From: Bacteroidota bacterium
GTDB taxonomy: Bacteria > Bacteroidota > Ignavibacteria > Palsa-1295
NCBI GenBank assembly: GCA_030706745.1
Contig: JAUZNX010000016.1
Coordinates: 1-64,000, forward strand
Direction: 5' to 3'
DNA length: 64,000 nucleotides
Shown one piece after another: positions 1-7,862 of this stretch (position 1 is its first letter; each line of letters opens with the position of its first letter). The notes beneath the pieces are model-generated. The model made no database searches, was not told where the DNA came from, and saw only the letters and a list, made by a program, of their open reading frames with translations. Both the position numbers and the translations under genes were made by a program.

Positions 1-1197
1 CAGCTTATGCTCCGGCTGAAACACGAAATCGGCCCAAACAGTATCTAACACAAAGATTTCTTTCGCAACCATCGGACCGTTGACCGCCAGCATCCACGTT
101 TTGCCATCGCCAAGCGTCGGATTGACGTGTGCGAAATCGGTGAAGTTCGGCCACCGGTCCGTCGTATCCGTCCCGATGTAAACCGGCGTGTGCAAATAGC
201 AGAGACCATTGACGTTCCGCACGCTATCCCAGGAATACGAGTAGCCGGGCCGAAAAATGTCAATCAGGTGATGGTACTGGTCCGAAGTGCTCTCGTAGCT
301 CCACATCTGGAGCCCATTGCCCGTGACCTCCATCGTGAGACTATGCGTGAAGTCATCGATCCCGCGCATTACGTCATAGGGGAAGCAACTGAGATCGATG
401 TTACCACCCGCATTCTCTGAAAACGAAACCGCCGAACTGGACATGGGCTCAGAGCGGTGAAAACGGTTCGAGCTGGTATCGGTGTGGTCGACCCAGCGAT
501 TGTAAGAGATATAGCGCCAATCGCCCGGAAACAGTCCGCCGCCAAACCTCGGCCTATTCTCATACCAGTTTCCCCCATAAATGCTCAGCCCGGGATTTGG
601 ATAGGTGTTGCCCGGATACGGCATGACCCCACCACCGATCTGCAGTTGATCCTTCGGAATGCCGAGTCCCGTAGCCGAGTCCGGCGGCAGGTCAATCCCG
701 ACGTTGCCATTCGAGAGAATCGTCAGGCGTTCGAAATCGGTGTCGATGACTGCGAGTGGCAGCGATGCCGAATCCGGACTCGTCGCGAACCGGATCGCAC
801 CACCGAGCGATCCGCCGAAACTGCGCCAGAAGTCCGTGAGGATCAGATCGCCGTGGTTCGCGCGCAACACGAAATCCTGACCTCTGATGAGCGATGAGTA
901 CCGCAGCGAATCCACAGGTGTCAGTGGAATCAGTCCAAGGATTCCGGACGCGTTGGTATTCGTTGATGTGGCTTGCGAGAACCGCAGAACCGCTGGCCTT
1001 GTGAGCGAGTCCGTTGAATCGTAGTGGATGTGTAACGCATTCCACGGACCGCCGTCGAGTTGCGTGCCGATTCCAACGGGTGGATTGCTCGGCCATTTCT
1101 GCGTCCCCGTCGAGTTCGTGACGCCCTGCGAAACCGCTTGTCCGCTAATCGAGATCATGCCAAGGACCAATAGCACGGAAATACTACAACGTCTCAT
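1..1197 (-). CDS. secreted protein with tail-fibre-like C-terminal motif, 3' end beyond window
   Basis: A continuous open frame of 399 codons runs off the left edge, so the C-terminus is missing. The ATG has a strong AGGAGG ribosome site 6 bases upstream. The first 25 residues are a signal peptide (MRRC, hydrophobic core, cleavage near SGQAVSQG). The middle is rich in Gly, Asn, Asp and Ser with short beta-type stretches and phrases such as NGNVGID. The last visible residues (AKEIFVLDTVWADFVF) match the WxDxVF phrase that in many Bacteroidota proteins introduces a tail-fibre or intramolecular-chaperone-like C-terminal segment. The likely role is a surface or extracellular structural protein; no enzyme motif is seen. 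It is divergent from the XRE regulator, with a palindrome between them that may control it. Confidence 0.7.
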   Translation of the reverse strand, partial: MRRCSISVLLVLGMISISGQAVSQGVTNSTGTQKWPSNPPVGIGTQLDGGPWNALHIHYDSTDSLTRPAVLRFSQATSTNTNASGILGLIPLTPVDSLRYSSLIRGQDFVLRANHGDLILTDFWRSFGGSLGGAIRFATSPDSASLPLAVIDTDFERLTILSNGNVGIDLPPDSATGLGIPKDQLQIGGGVMPYPGNTYPNPGLSIYGGNWYENRPRFGGGLFPGDWRYISYNRWVDHTDTSSNRFHRSEPMSSSAVSFSENAGGNIDLSCFPYDVMRGIDDFTHSLTMEVTGNGLQMWSYESTSDQYHHLIDIFRPGYSYSWDSVRNVNGLCYLHTPVYIGTDTTDRWPNFTDFAHVNPTLGDGKTWMLAVNGPMVAKEIFVLDTVWADFVFQPEHKL

Positions 1198-1274
1198 CTT
1201 GAACCTCCTGTTTTTGATAATAACTTCGAGAACCAGGGTTTGTTACTAACTACTTGGGCAAAACTACGAAATAA

Positions 1275-1291
1275 TCACACTCATAGTGTGA
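1275..1291. promoter_or_regulatory. palindromic operator candidate between divergent genes
   Basis: TCACACT-CAT-AGTGTGA is a perfect 7-bp inverted repeat with a 3-base centre. It lies 35 bases before the XRE gene and 78 bases before the divergent secreted-protein gene. Size and symmetry suit a dimeric XRE repressor. That the neighbouring regulator binds it is inference. Confidence 0.5.
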
Positions 1292-1325
1292 AAGCTAATT
1301 CGCGAAGCTGTCGGAAATTGCGGCA

Positions 1326-1580
1326 GTGGATATTCGCAGAACTGTAGGGGATAATATTAGAGGCTACCGTCACAAGAAGAATTACACGCAGGAAAAACTT
1401 GCGGTGCTCTCAGGCTTGCACATCAACTACATTAGCTCGGTCGAGCGTGGTGAACGCAATCTTGGAATTGTCAATCTCGTAAAGATTGCAAAAGCTCTTC
1501 GAATTCCTTCCGAGTACTTACTCATTCCTCGTTCGCACGAATCAATTGGTCCGGCGGTCAACGCTGCAAAGAAGGTTTGA
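1326..1580 (+). CDS. XRE-family helix-turn-helix regulator
   Basis: An 84-residue protein that is almost entirely one XRE/Cro-type DNA-binding domain: GDNIRGYRHKKNYTQEKLA at about residues 8-26, then the recognition helix region with NYISSVERGERN, and a final helix VKIAKALRIPSEYLL. No effector domain follows. The start is GTG; an in-frame stop 27 bases upstream prevents a much longer protein, and no clear ribosome site is visible. It stands alone, divergent from the secreted-protein gene, and the 17-bp palindrome upstream makes autoregulation likely. Some XRE proteins of this size control restriction-modification genes, but no such genes are nearby. Confidence 0.85.
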   Translation: MDIRRTVGDNIRGYRHKKNYTQEKLAVLSGLHINYISSVERGERNLGIVNLVKIAKALRIPSEYLLIPRSHESIGPAVNAAKKV

Positions 1581-1685
1581 GTATTTCGTGCGGTTCTAAG
1601 CTGGCAATCGAACTCGCCGCAAGATGCCGAAATTGCACTGGATTGGCGGGTGTCCCGAGGAAGCCTATTTTGTTGGACGAATTAT

Positions 1686-1714
1686 TTGTAACCGTAGGCA
1701 CTCTCGAGCGTTTT
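1686..1714 (+). promoter_or_regulatory. ECF-type promoter candidate upstream of sigma gene 1
   Basis: TTGTAACCGTAGG is followed by CGTTTT, giving GTAACC - 15 bases - CGTTTT, the form of an ECF sigma promoter (-35 with AAC, -10 with CGT). A near-identical -35 block (TTGTAACGGAAGG) precedes the second sigma gene of this window, suggesting autoregulation or a shared regulon. This is a motif reading only. Confidence 0.4.
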
Positions 1715-1728
1715 AAACATAGAGCATC

Positions 1729-2478
1729 ATGCGATTAATCAGGAGGAAGGGTCTCGCGGGAACGCGCGCCGATGGAATGGCTGCGCCTCGCGAAGCTTTG
1801 TCTACCGCGCCGCATGAATCAGCCACCGTTCTGGATGCCTTCGCGGATTCGCTCGCAACTCCGATCGCCGGTGCCACCATTGCGAGCACAGCCACCGAGC
1901 CGCGCTATCTCAGCGATGAGGATCTCTGGCAAGCGTTCAGGTCCGGTGAAGATGCAGCGTTCAGTATGCTCTATGCCCGGTATGGCGACAGGCTCTATGC
2001 GTACCTGAAATTCTTGCTCGCCCATGCGCCCCGGCATTTGGACGATGTATTCCAGGAAACCTGGATCACGGTATTCAAGGAGCGTGGCGCGTTTCACGCA
2101 AATACGACCAATGCATTTAGTGGCTGGCTCTTTCGTGTTGCGCATAATCTTGCGATCAGTCAGGTGCGGCGCGATCAAAAGACAATTCCGATCGACGACC
2201 TCGATTTTGACAGCGAACTGATCGAAGGCTTTGTCGTGGAGGCCGCGCAGGAAACATACGGGACGCCGAATCCTGATGAGGTCATGCACCAGGTTTCTTT
2301 GGCTGTCGAAGAACTGCCGCTCCTATTGCGAGAAGTATTCGTGCTTTCGGAGTTCGATCATCTGACGCTCGAACAAATCGGTGAGATGCTCGGCATCTCA
2401 CGCACGAATGCGAAGGTTCGGCTCTTCCGTGCCCGCCGCGAAATTCGCGAGCGACTGGCTAACGTTTTGGATTTATAA
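1729..2478 (+). CDS. ECF-type RNA polymerase sigma factor (sigma-70 family)
   Basis: A 249-residue sigma factor. After a roughly 60-residue N-terminal extension of low complexity come region 2 (LWQAFRSGEDAAFSMLYARY, then LDDVFQETWITVFK and GWLFRVAHNLAISQVRR, about residues 65-150) and region 4 (VEELPLLLREVFVLSEF, then LEQIGEMLGISRTNAKVRL, about 188-240). There is no region 3, as usual for ECF factors. It would direct RNA polymerase to a stress or envelope regulon. The start codon is uncertain because of the extension; a start nearer residue 50 is possible. The anti-sigma-like membrane protein follows 36 bases downstream, so the two are probably co-transcribed. The pair is mirrored at 33.6-35.6 kb. 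Confidence 0.88.
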   Translation: MRLIRRKGLAGTRADGMAAPREALSTAPHESATVLDAFADSLATPIAGATIASTATEPRYLSDEDLWQAFRSGEDAAFSMLYARYGDRLYAYLKFLLAHAPRHLDDVFQETWITVFKERGAFHANTTNAFSGWLFRVAHNLAISQVRRDQKTIPIDDLDFDSELIEGFVVEAAQETYGTPNPDEVMHQVSLAVEELPLLLREVFVLSEFDHLTLEQIGEMLGISRTNAKVRLFRARREIRERLANVLDL

Positions 2479-2514
2479 CGCTCAGCGGGAATCTTGCCCG
2501 CGACGGAGATAGGT

Positions 2515-3819
2515 ATGGCAATAAATGAAGAACGGATTTTGGATTTCCTCGATGGCCGGCTGAACTCCGGTCAGGAAGAGGAATTATTGCACACGCTGGC
2601 CGTCTCGCCCGAACGGCGGGGGCTGCTGCGCGCCCACATGCGGCTCCGTGAGTTGACAAGTAACCTCGCGAGCGCCGAGCGCTTGAGCGTCCCGAAACAC
2701 GTGACCAGTCAGCTTTTTCGGACGTTGCAGACGATGGGACTCTCGGCCACCGCCAGCACCGATCAGATTCTGACGAATGCGCCCCAACTCGCAAAGCTGG
2801 CACTTGCCGAAAAGACCGCTGAGACGTTCGGGACATCCGCGATTGCCGTTGGCACCGGCTGGCAGTTGAGCTTTGCCTCGATTGCCGCAGCCACGCTCCT
2901 TTCGTTCACACTTGGCGCTGGCGCCTACCATGTCTTCGCGCGAAGCCTTGGATTGACCAGCGTGCCAGAAGTCCGGACCATCGTTCAACTGGTGCCTCAG
3001 CCAGCGACACCATCGCCGGCCAATCTCCAAAGTAAGGCGACTTCTCCCATGCATTCCGACGAAGCGCCTCTCTCGCTCGATCACACGACCAACATCAGAG
3101 CCTCAGCACCGGCTGCGCCAACGGTGTCAACTCTGCCAGGTTCGTTCGAGGGCGGACCTTCGATCGCATCCGCTTCTCCACTCGATAGACCAATCCTGCC
3201 AGAGAAGTCCGATCAATTCACGAAGCTTGCCAGCCAGCATTTGATGGCTCGAGCAATCGAGACACCGCTCGAAAGCGAGAAAGGAACCATCAGCTTCCGA
3301 TATGGCACCGGTGTGATGCCGACCAACAATATCAGCTCGATGAGCTCTCTTTCGGAAGTGAAATTTCGTTGGACATTATGGAATTACGTCGTTGGCCAGG
3401 CATCACTGGGTCAACTTCAGAGCTTCGTCCACGAAGCCAAGTTGAATCCCGACCCGAGAAAGCAAGGCGAAATCACCACGGAGGAAGTGGCGAACAGCAC
3501 CTTCGTGATTGGCGCGGAAGCCGGCTTAACTTTGGACCCACTGCATTTGCCATTCGAAGCGACCGGAGGATTCCTCGTCGATGGGGCAGGCACCCCATAC
3601 TTGCGTACCGGCATCTTCGCACACTATGAGCCATTCGAGGCTCTGAGTATCATCGCCGGTATCGAGGGGGTCTGGTACACGCATTCGATTCAGAAGTCCA
3701 TCGATCAGAAGGAAATGATGTATCAGGACTTCTCTCCTCATCTAAAGCCAGGATCGGCGCAGGGCAACGAAACCGCCGGGTTCTTTGGACCATCGCTTGA
3801 ATTCGGCTGGCATTTCTGA
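2515..3819 (+). CDS. membrane anti-sigma-like protein with outer-membrane-barrel-like C-terminus (Dma-like)
   Basis: A 434-residue protein in four parts. (1) A cytoplasmic helical N-terminus (1-75) with ILDFLDGRLNSGQEEELLH, a form common in non-zinc anti-sigma domains. (2) One membrane helix at about 117-140. (3) A roughly 110-residue Pro/Ser/Thr/Ala-rich linker (150-255). (4) A beta-rich domain (257-434) with alternating hydrophobic/polar strands, Gly and aromatic residues, ending in GWHF; a terminal Phe is typical of outer-membrane barrels. It follows the sigma gene directly. The design suggests one chain crossing both membranes and holding the sigma factor, as described for dual membrane-spanning anti-sigma (Dma) proteins of Bacteroides. 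The ATG is chosen for its GGAG ribosome site. The barrel and sigma binding are inferred. Confidence 0.6.
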   Translation: MAINEERILDFLDGRLNSGQEEELLHTLAVSPERRGLLRAHMRLRELTSNLASAERLSVPKHVTSQLFRTLQTMGLSATASTDQILTNAPQLAKLALAEKTAETFGTSAIAVGTGWQLSFASIAAATLLSFTLGAGAYHVFARSLGLTSVPEVRTIVQLVPQPATPSPANLQSKATSPMHSDEAPLSLDHTTNIRASAPAAPTVSTLPGSFEGGPSIASASPLDRPILPEKSDQFTKLASQHLMARAIETPLESEKGTISFRYGTGVMPTNNISSMSSLSEVKFRWTLWNYVVGQASLGQLQSFVHEAKLNPDPRKQGEITTEEVANSTFVIGAEAGLTLDPLHLPFEATGGFLVDGAGTPYLRTGIFAHYEPFEALSIIAGIEGVWYTHSIQKSIDQKEMMYQDFSPHLKPGSAQGNETAGFFGPSLEFGWHF

Positions 3820-3855
3820 GAATCTGGCACTCCGCCAAAACAATTCGTGTTGAAG

Positions 3856-3883
3856 CGAAAGCCCACCGTTCGGTGGGCTTTCG
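3856..3883 (+). terminator. intrinsic terminator-like hairpin
   Basis: A perfect 12-bp stem, CGAAAGCCCACC / GGTGGGCTTTCG, with a GTTC loop. The AAAGCCC...GGGCTTT form is that of a compact bidirectional terminator. It lies 36 bases after the anti-sigma gene and before yceD, separating the sigma pair from the lipid operon. The U tract is short. Confidence 0.7.
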
Positions 3884-3925
3884 AACATTTGTTGGTCCAG
3901 AACGCCATGAAGGGGGAGGCTACCA

Positions 3926-4573
3926 TTGAGAATCGATTCACGGGAACATCATGCGGCCACCCATTCTATACCCTCTTCCCCCGACTCTGACAAAAGCAGA
4001 GTAGAGCTGCCGAGCATTAAGATTCGGGTTCGCGGCCTGGGTGAAGGTGAAAATCCGGTCGATTTCTCTGTGGACGCCGCTGTTCTGGATTATGCGCCAT
4101 TCGAAGACACCGTTCGAATCCACGGATCATTAGTCAGGGCTGGCGAACAAATACACCTGAAAGCGACGGCCTCGGCAGAAGGATCGTTCGAATGTACCCG
4201 ATGCACCGAGCCATTTCGTCGCATAATCGACGCCCCAATCGCACTTGAATTCGTGCCTCCTCGACTGGAGCGGGACCCCAACGATCCTAACGTCCATGTG
4301 TATGATGCGGCAATCAATGCATATCTGGACATCACCGAAGATGTTCGCGATGCGCTGGCATTGGCCATCCCAATGAAACATCTCTGCCGGCCGGACTGCA
4401 AAGGGCTTTGCCCTGTCTGTGGAAAGGACCTCAACAAGGGTCCCTGTGGCCATTTGGAGCAGAGCGAGGAGGAAATCAAGTTTCCGGCACTCAAAAGTTT
4501 AGGTGAGCGTTTGCGTGCCGAAGAAGGGAATGCCGGGCCTTCCGAGCACGGGTTGTCCGACCGCGGACAGTAA
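3926..4573 (+). CDS. yceD: YceD/DUF177 family protein
   Basis: A 215-residue member of the YceD (DUF177) family, linked in other bacteria to 23S rRNA accumulation and regularly placed just before rpmF. The family signature is near the C-terminus: CRPDCKGLCPVCGKDLN, with paired cysteines likely to bind metal, plus an earlier CTRC pair at about residue 91. A TTG start is chosen because a very strong GGGGGAGG ribosome site sits 6 bases upstream and no ATG lies nearby. It probably opens the long operon that runs through rpmF, plsX and the fab genes. Confidence 0.85.
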   Translation: MRIDSREHHAATHSIPSSPDSDKSRVELPSIKIRVRGLGEGENPVDFSVDAAVLDYAPFEDTVRIHGSLVRAGEQIHLKATASAEGSFECTRCTEPFRRIIDAPIALEFVPPRLERDPNDPNVHVYDAAINAYLDITEDVRDALALAIPMKHLCRPDCKGLCPVCGKDLNKGPCGHLEQSEEEIKFPALKSLGERLRAEEGNAGPSEHGLSDRGQ

Positions 4574-4609
4574 CGTTTTTCGTCCCTTTTCGATTTTTAG
4601 AGCGACATC

Positions 4610-4795
4610 ATGCCAAATCCAACACATAGGAATTCACGGACCCGCCGCGATAAACGCCGGACCCATTACAAGCTTTCGAAGCCATCGTTTGGGAACTGCC
4701 CGAACTGCGGTTCGCCGAAACTACAACATACCGCGTGCGCGAGCTGCGGCTTTTACCGCGGTCGTTCGGTCTTCCAGCCGAAGGTCCAAAGCTGA
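4610..4795 (+). CDS. rpmF: 50S ribosomal protein L32
   Basis: A 61-residue basic ribosomal protein with the L32 hallmark start MPNPTHRNSRTRRDKRR and a zinc-ribbon-type CPNCG...CASCG pair (about residues 30-47). Length and order (yceD-rpmF-plsX-fabH) are those of the conserved bacterial lipid and ribosome cluster. The zinc-binding version (two CxxC) is present. Confidence 0.97.
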   Translation: MPNPTHRNSRTRRDKRRTHYKLSKPSFGNCPNCGSPKLQHTACASCGFYRGRSVFQPKVQS

Positions 4796-4808
4796 TCAAC
4801 GCCTCGGG

Positions 4809-4862
4809 AATGATGAATGATGGATGATGAAGCGACCAGTTCATCATTCGCCATTCATCATT
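4809..4862. repeat. word-repeat hairpin (GATGAAT-type) between rpmF and plsX
   Basis: Left arm 4809-4831 is made of GATGAAT/GATGGAT-like words in tandem; right arm 4840-4862 is its near reverse complement (about 19 of 23 positions), around an 8-base loop. It ends 13 bases before the plsX ATG, where no ribosome site is visible, so it could affect plsX translation or processing. It is one of five such elements in the window. Confidence 0.7.
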
Positions 4863-4875
4863 TATCATTTTGTCG

Positions 4876-5931
4876 ATGACTGCCGCGCAAGCGCTTGTCG
4901 CCACTTCAGACCAACCTCTTACGATCGCACTCGATGCGATGGGTGGCGATTTTTCGCCGGCCAATGAAGTTGGTGGTGCGCTCCAGGCCGTGCGCGAACG
5001 AAAGGGTCGGCTCAAAGTCCTTCTCGTTGGTGTCCGTGAAGAGATCGAGCTGGAATTGAAGCGTGCCAATGCGATGGATGAACCCGGCATTGAGCTCGTT
5101 GCAGCTTCTGAAGTAATCGGGATGGAGGATGAGCCGGTTGCAGCGCTGCGGCAAAAGCGTGATTCTTCCATCGTCATTGGCTTCGATCTCGTAAAACAAG
5201 GACGCGCTTCAGCGTTTGTCAGTGCCGGTAATACAGGTGCAGTCATGAGCGGCGCGACGCTGCTGTTGGGTCGGATTCCAGGCATCAGCCGCCCGACGAT
5301 TGGCTCCATGTTCCCACGACCCGATGGCGGCTTCACACTCCTCTTCGATGTTGGTGCAACAGTGGATTCCAAAGCAATCCATCTTCGCGAGTATGCCATC
5401 ATGGGGTCGATCTATTCCGAGCAGATTCTGGGAATAAAGAATCCGCGCGTGGGGCTTCTGAGTGTTGGTGAAGAGCGATCGAAAGGCAACGAACTTGTTT
5501 TCGGCACAACGGAGCTGCTCGAAAAGTCGCACGTGAATTTTGCGGGAAATGTCGAAGGTCGCGATGTGTTCAAATCAACGGTCGATGTGATTGTTTGCGA
5601 CGGATTCGTCGGCAACATCGTATTGAAGCTCGCCGAAAGTATGTTAACCGTCATGAAGACGATCATCCGTAACTATGCCTCACGCGGGATCTGGCAAAAG
5701 CTGAAGGCTGCCATTGCCGCCTCGGTGCTGCGTGAGTCGCTGAAGGACTTCGATTATCAGGAGCACGGCGGCGTGCCGTTGCTTGGTGTGCGTGGTGTGA
5801 CCATCATCGGCCATGGCCGGTCCACTCCGAAGGCGCTCAAAAACATGATATTCAAGGCAGAAGAAATGGTCGAAAAGAAGATCGTCGAGAAAATCGCCCA
5901 TGCGGTCGAGGTCGAAACCGTACCAGCATAA
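4876..5931 (+). CDS. plsX: phosphate acyltransferase PlsX
   Basis: Makes acyl-phosphate from acyl-ACP for phosphatidic acid synthesis (PlsX/PlsY route). About 351 residues, the family's usual length. The N-terminal IALDAMGGDFSP is the classic PlsX signature; SAGNTGAVMSGA (about residues 115-126) and VCDGFVGNIVLKLAES (about 236-251) are further family motifs, and the HGRSTPKALKNMI block lies near the end. Its position before fabH is the standard order. ATG is preferred to a TTG two codons earlier. No ribosome site is seen; the start lies just after a word-repeat hairpin. Confidence 0.96.
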   Translation: MTAAQALVATSDQPLTIALDAMGGDFSPANEVGGALQAVRERKGRLKVLLVGVREEIELELKRANAMDEPGIELVAASEVIGMEDEPVAALRQKRDSSIVIGFDLVKQGRASAFVSAGNTGAVMSGATLLLGRIPGISRPTIGSMFPRPDGGFTLLFDVGATVDSKAIHLREYAIMGSIYSEQILGIKNPRVGLLSVGEERSKGNELVFGTTELLEKSHVNFAGNVEGRDVFKSTVDVIVCDGFVGNIVLKLAESMLTVMKTIIRNYASRGIWQKLKAAIAASVLRESLKDFDYQEHGGVPLLGVRGVTIIGHGRSTPKALKNMIFKAEEMVEKKIVEKIAHAVEVETVPA

Positions 5932-5942
5932 TACAGAACGAA

Positions 5943-6938
5943 TTGTCAGCTTACAAACTCCACGCAGCCATTACGTCCGTCGGTCATTACGTACCACCGG
6001 ACGTTCTCGATAACGCCTTCTTCGAATCGTACCTCGATACATCCGATGAATGGATTCGCACGCGGACCGGCATTAAAGAGCGGCGCATCCTGAAACAAGG
6101 CGCGACCAGCGACATGGCCGTACTCGCCGCGAAACAGGCGCTCGAACGACGTGGCTGGACACCCGATGATGTCGAGCTGATCATCTGCTGTACCGTGACA
6201 CCGGACATGATGTTCCCATCCACGGCGTGTCTCATTCAGGAGAAGCTCGGCGCGAAGAACTGCTGGGGCTACGATCTGGTGGCTGCGTGTTCGTCATTCC
6301 TGTTCGGCGTTGAGACCGCTGCGCAATTCGTGACATCAGGACGCTACAAACGTGTGCTGCTGATCGGCGCGGACAAGATGAGTGCGATCGCAGATTATCA
6401 GGACCGCAACACCTGCGTTCTCTTCGGCGATGGCGCCGGAGCGATCACGCTCGAGCCTTCGGAAGAAGAGATTGGAATTCTTGATTCCTATTTGCGCGTG
6501 GATGGAAGTGGCGCGCCATTCCTTCACATGAAGGCTGGCGGCAGCCTCCGCCCGGCATCACACGAGACGGTCGAGAACCGTTGGCACTACGTTTATCAGG
6601 AGGGCAAGCAGGTTTTCAAGCGCGCTGTCGTGGACATGGCCGAATCCTCAGCCCGTGTGGTCGAGCGTAATGGAATGACAGGCAAGGATATCTCCTTCCT
6701 TGTCCCTCATCAGGCAAATCTTCGCATCATCGATGCCGCCCGCGAGCGCATGGGGCTCTCGCCAGAGCAGGTGATGATTAATATCCAAAAGTACGGCAAT
6801 ACGACCAGCGCGACAATCCCGATATGTCTTAGCGAGTGGTGGGCCGATGGCAAACTCAAGAAAGGTGACAATATTGTCCTTTCCAGTTTTGGCGCGGGGT
6901 ACACGTGGGGAGCAATTCTCGTCCGCTGGGCGTACTAA
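5943..6938 (+). CDS. fabH: beta-ketoacyl-ACP synthase III
   Basis: Condenses acetyl-CoA (or a branched starter) with malonyl-ACP to begin fatty acid synthesis. The 331-residue length fits. The catalytic triad is visible: Cys116 in AACSSF, His256 in VPHQANLRI and Asn286 in YGNTTSATIP; SDEWIRTRTGIKER at 34-47 is also typical. It uses a TTG start 11 bases after plsX; no closer ATG precedes the conserved N-terminus. Confidence 0.96.
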   Translation: MSAYKLHAAITSVGHYVPPDVLDNAFFESYLDTSDEWIRTRTGIKERRILKQGATSDMAVLAAKQALERRGWTPDDVELIICCTVTPDMMFPSTACLIQEKLGAKNCWGYDLVAACSSFLFGVETAAQFVTSGRYKRVLLIGADKMSAIADYQDRNTCVLFGDGAGAITLEPSEEEIGILDSYLRVDGSGAPFLHMKAGGSLRPASHETVENRWHYVYQEGKQVFKRAVVDMAESSARVVERNGMTGKDISFLVPHQANLRIIDAARERMGLSPEQVMINIQKYGNTTSATIPICLSEWWADGKLKKGDNIVLSSFGAGYTWGAILVRWAY

Positions 6939-6950
6939 CCGATTCGCACA

Positions 6951-7862
6951 ATGATTGCTCACATTTTTCCCGGACAAGGCTCGCAATATCCCGGCATGGT
7001 GAAGGAATTCGCCGAGGCCTTCCCCGCTGCACGTGCCCGACTCCAGGAAGCTGATGATCTGTTGCACATCAATCTTTCCCGAGCGATGCTCGAAGGACCC
7101 GAAGACGTTCTTCGGCAAACAGATTACACCCAACCGGCCATCTTTCTGCATTCGATCATCGCGCTCGAGTTCGATGAAGAGCGCGCGCCGGCGCAGGCAA
7201 TGGCCGGTCACTCGTTGGGTGAGTATACGGCGCTCTGTGCTGCCGGCGGACTCGAATTTCGCGATGCGCTTTCGCTGGTCCATTTGCGCGGCCAACTCAT
7301 GGCCGAAGCCGGACGCCGCAAATCTGGCACGATGGCTGCGATCATTGGAATGGATGCCAATAAGTTGACTGCAATTTGTGAAACCGTCGAAAGCGAACTG
7401 GAGACGGTCGTTCGCCCAGCGAACTTCAATTCGCCGGGCCAAATTGTCATCTCAGGGACTGGGCAAGGCGTTCAAGAAGTGATGCGCCGCGCGAAAGCAG
7501 AAGGCGTTCGAATCGCCAAAGAGCTTTCGGTTTCGGGCGCATTCCACTCGCCACTTATGCAGTATGCCGCGGATGGACTCCAAGAGGCGCTTGCTTCGAC
7601 GGACATTACATCTCCGGATGTGCCGGTCTTCAGCAATGTGAGCGCCGAGCCAGTCGAGGATGCAGAAGATATCCGGAGACTTCTCATCGAGCAATTGACA
7701 GCGCCGGTCTTGTGGGAGCAGTCCGTTAAGAATATGTACGACTTCGGCATTCGCGAGTTTGTCGAGTACGGTCCGGGCAAAGTACTGCAAGGGCTTATCA
7801 CTCGCACGCTGACAAACGTGAAAGTGACGGGTGTTGAAAAACCAAAGGCGGTGGCCGCATGA
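6951..7862 (+). CDS. fabD: malonyl-CoA:ACP transacylase
   Basis: Transfers malonyl from CoA to ACP. The 303 residues show IFPGQGSQYPGM at the N-terminus, the nucleophile Ser88 in GHSLGEYTAL, the QPAIFLHS loop, and the catalytic His in GAFHSPLM at about residue 195. It follows fabH by 12 bases, and its stop overlaps the next start (ATGA), indicating translational coupling to the DUF3109-like gene. Confidence 0.96.
   Translation: MIAHIFPGQGSQYPGMVKEFAEAFPAARARLQEADDLLHINLSRAMLEGPEDVLRQTDYTQPAIFLHSIIALEFDEERAPAQAMAGHSLGEYTALCAAGGLEFRDALSLVHLRGQLMAEAGRRKSGTMAAIIGMDANKLTAICETVESELETVVRPANFNSPGQIVISGTGQGVQEVMRRAKAEGVRIAKELSVSGAFHSPLMQYAADGLQEALASTDITSPDVPVFSNVSAEPVEDAEDIRRLLIEQLTAPVLWEQSVKNMYDFGIREFVEYGPGKVLQGLITRTLTNVKVTGVEKPKAVAA

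Noticed and set aside
127-897. Plus-strand open frames at the left edge
   Set aside because: They lie opposite a continuous 399-codon frame with signal peptide and AGGAGG site on the minus strand.
4608-5402. 264-codon minus-strand open frame
   Set aside because: Antisense to rpmF and plsX, which have clear family motifs; the product is Ser/Arg-rich low complexity.
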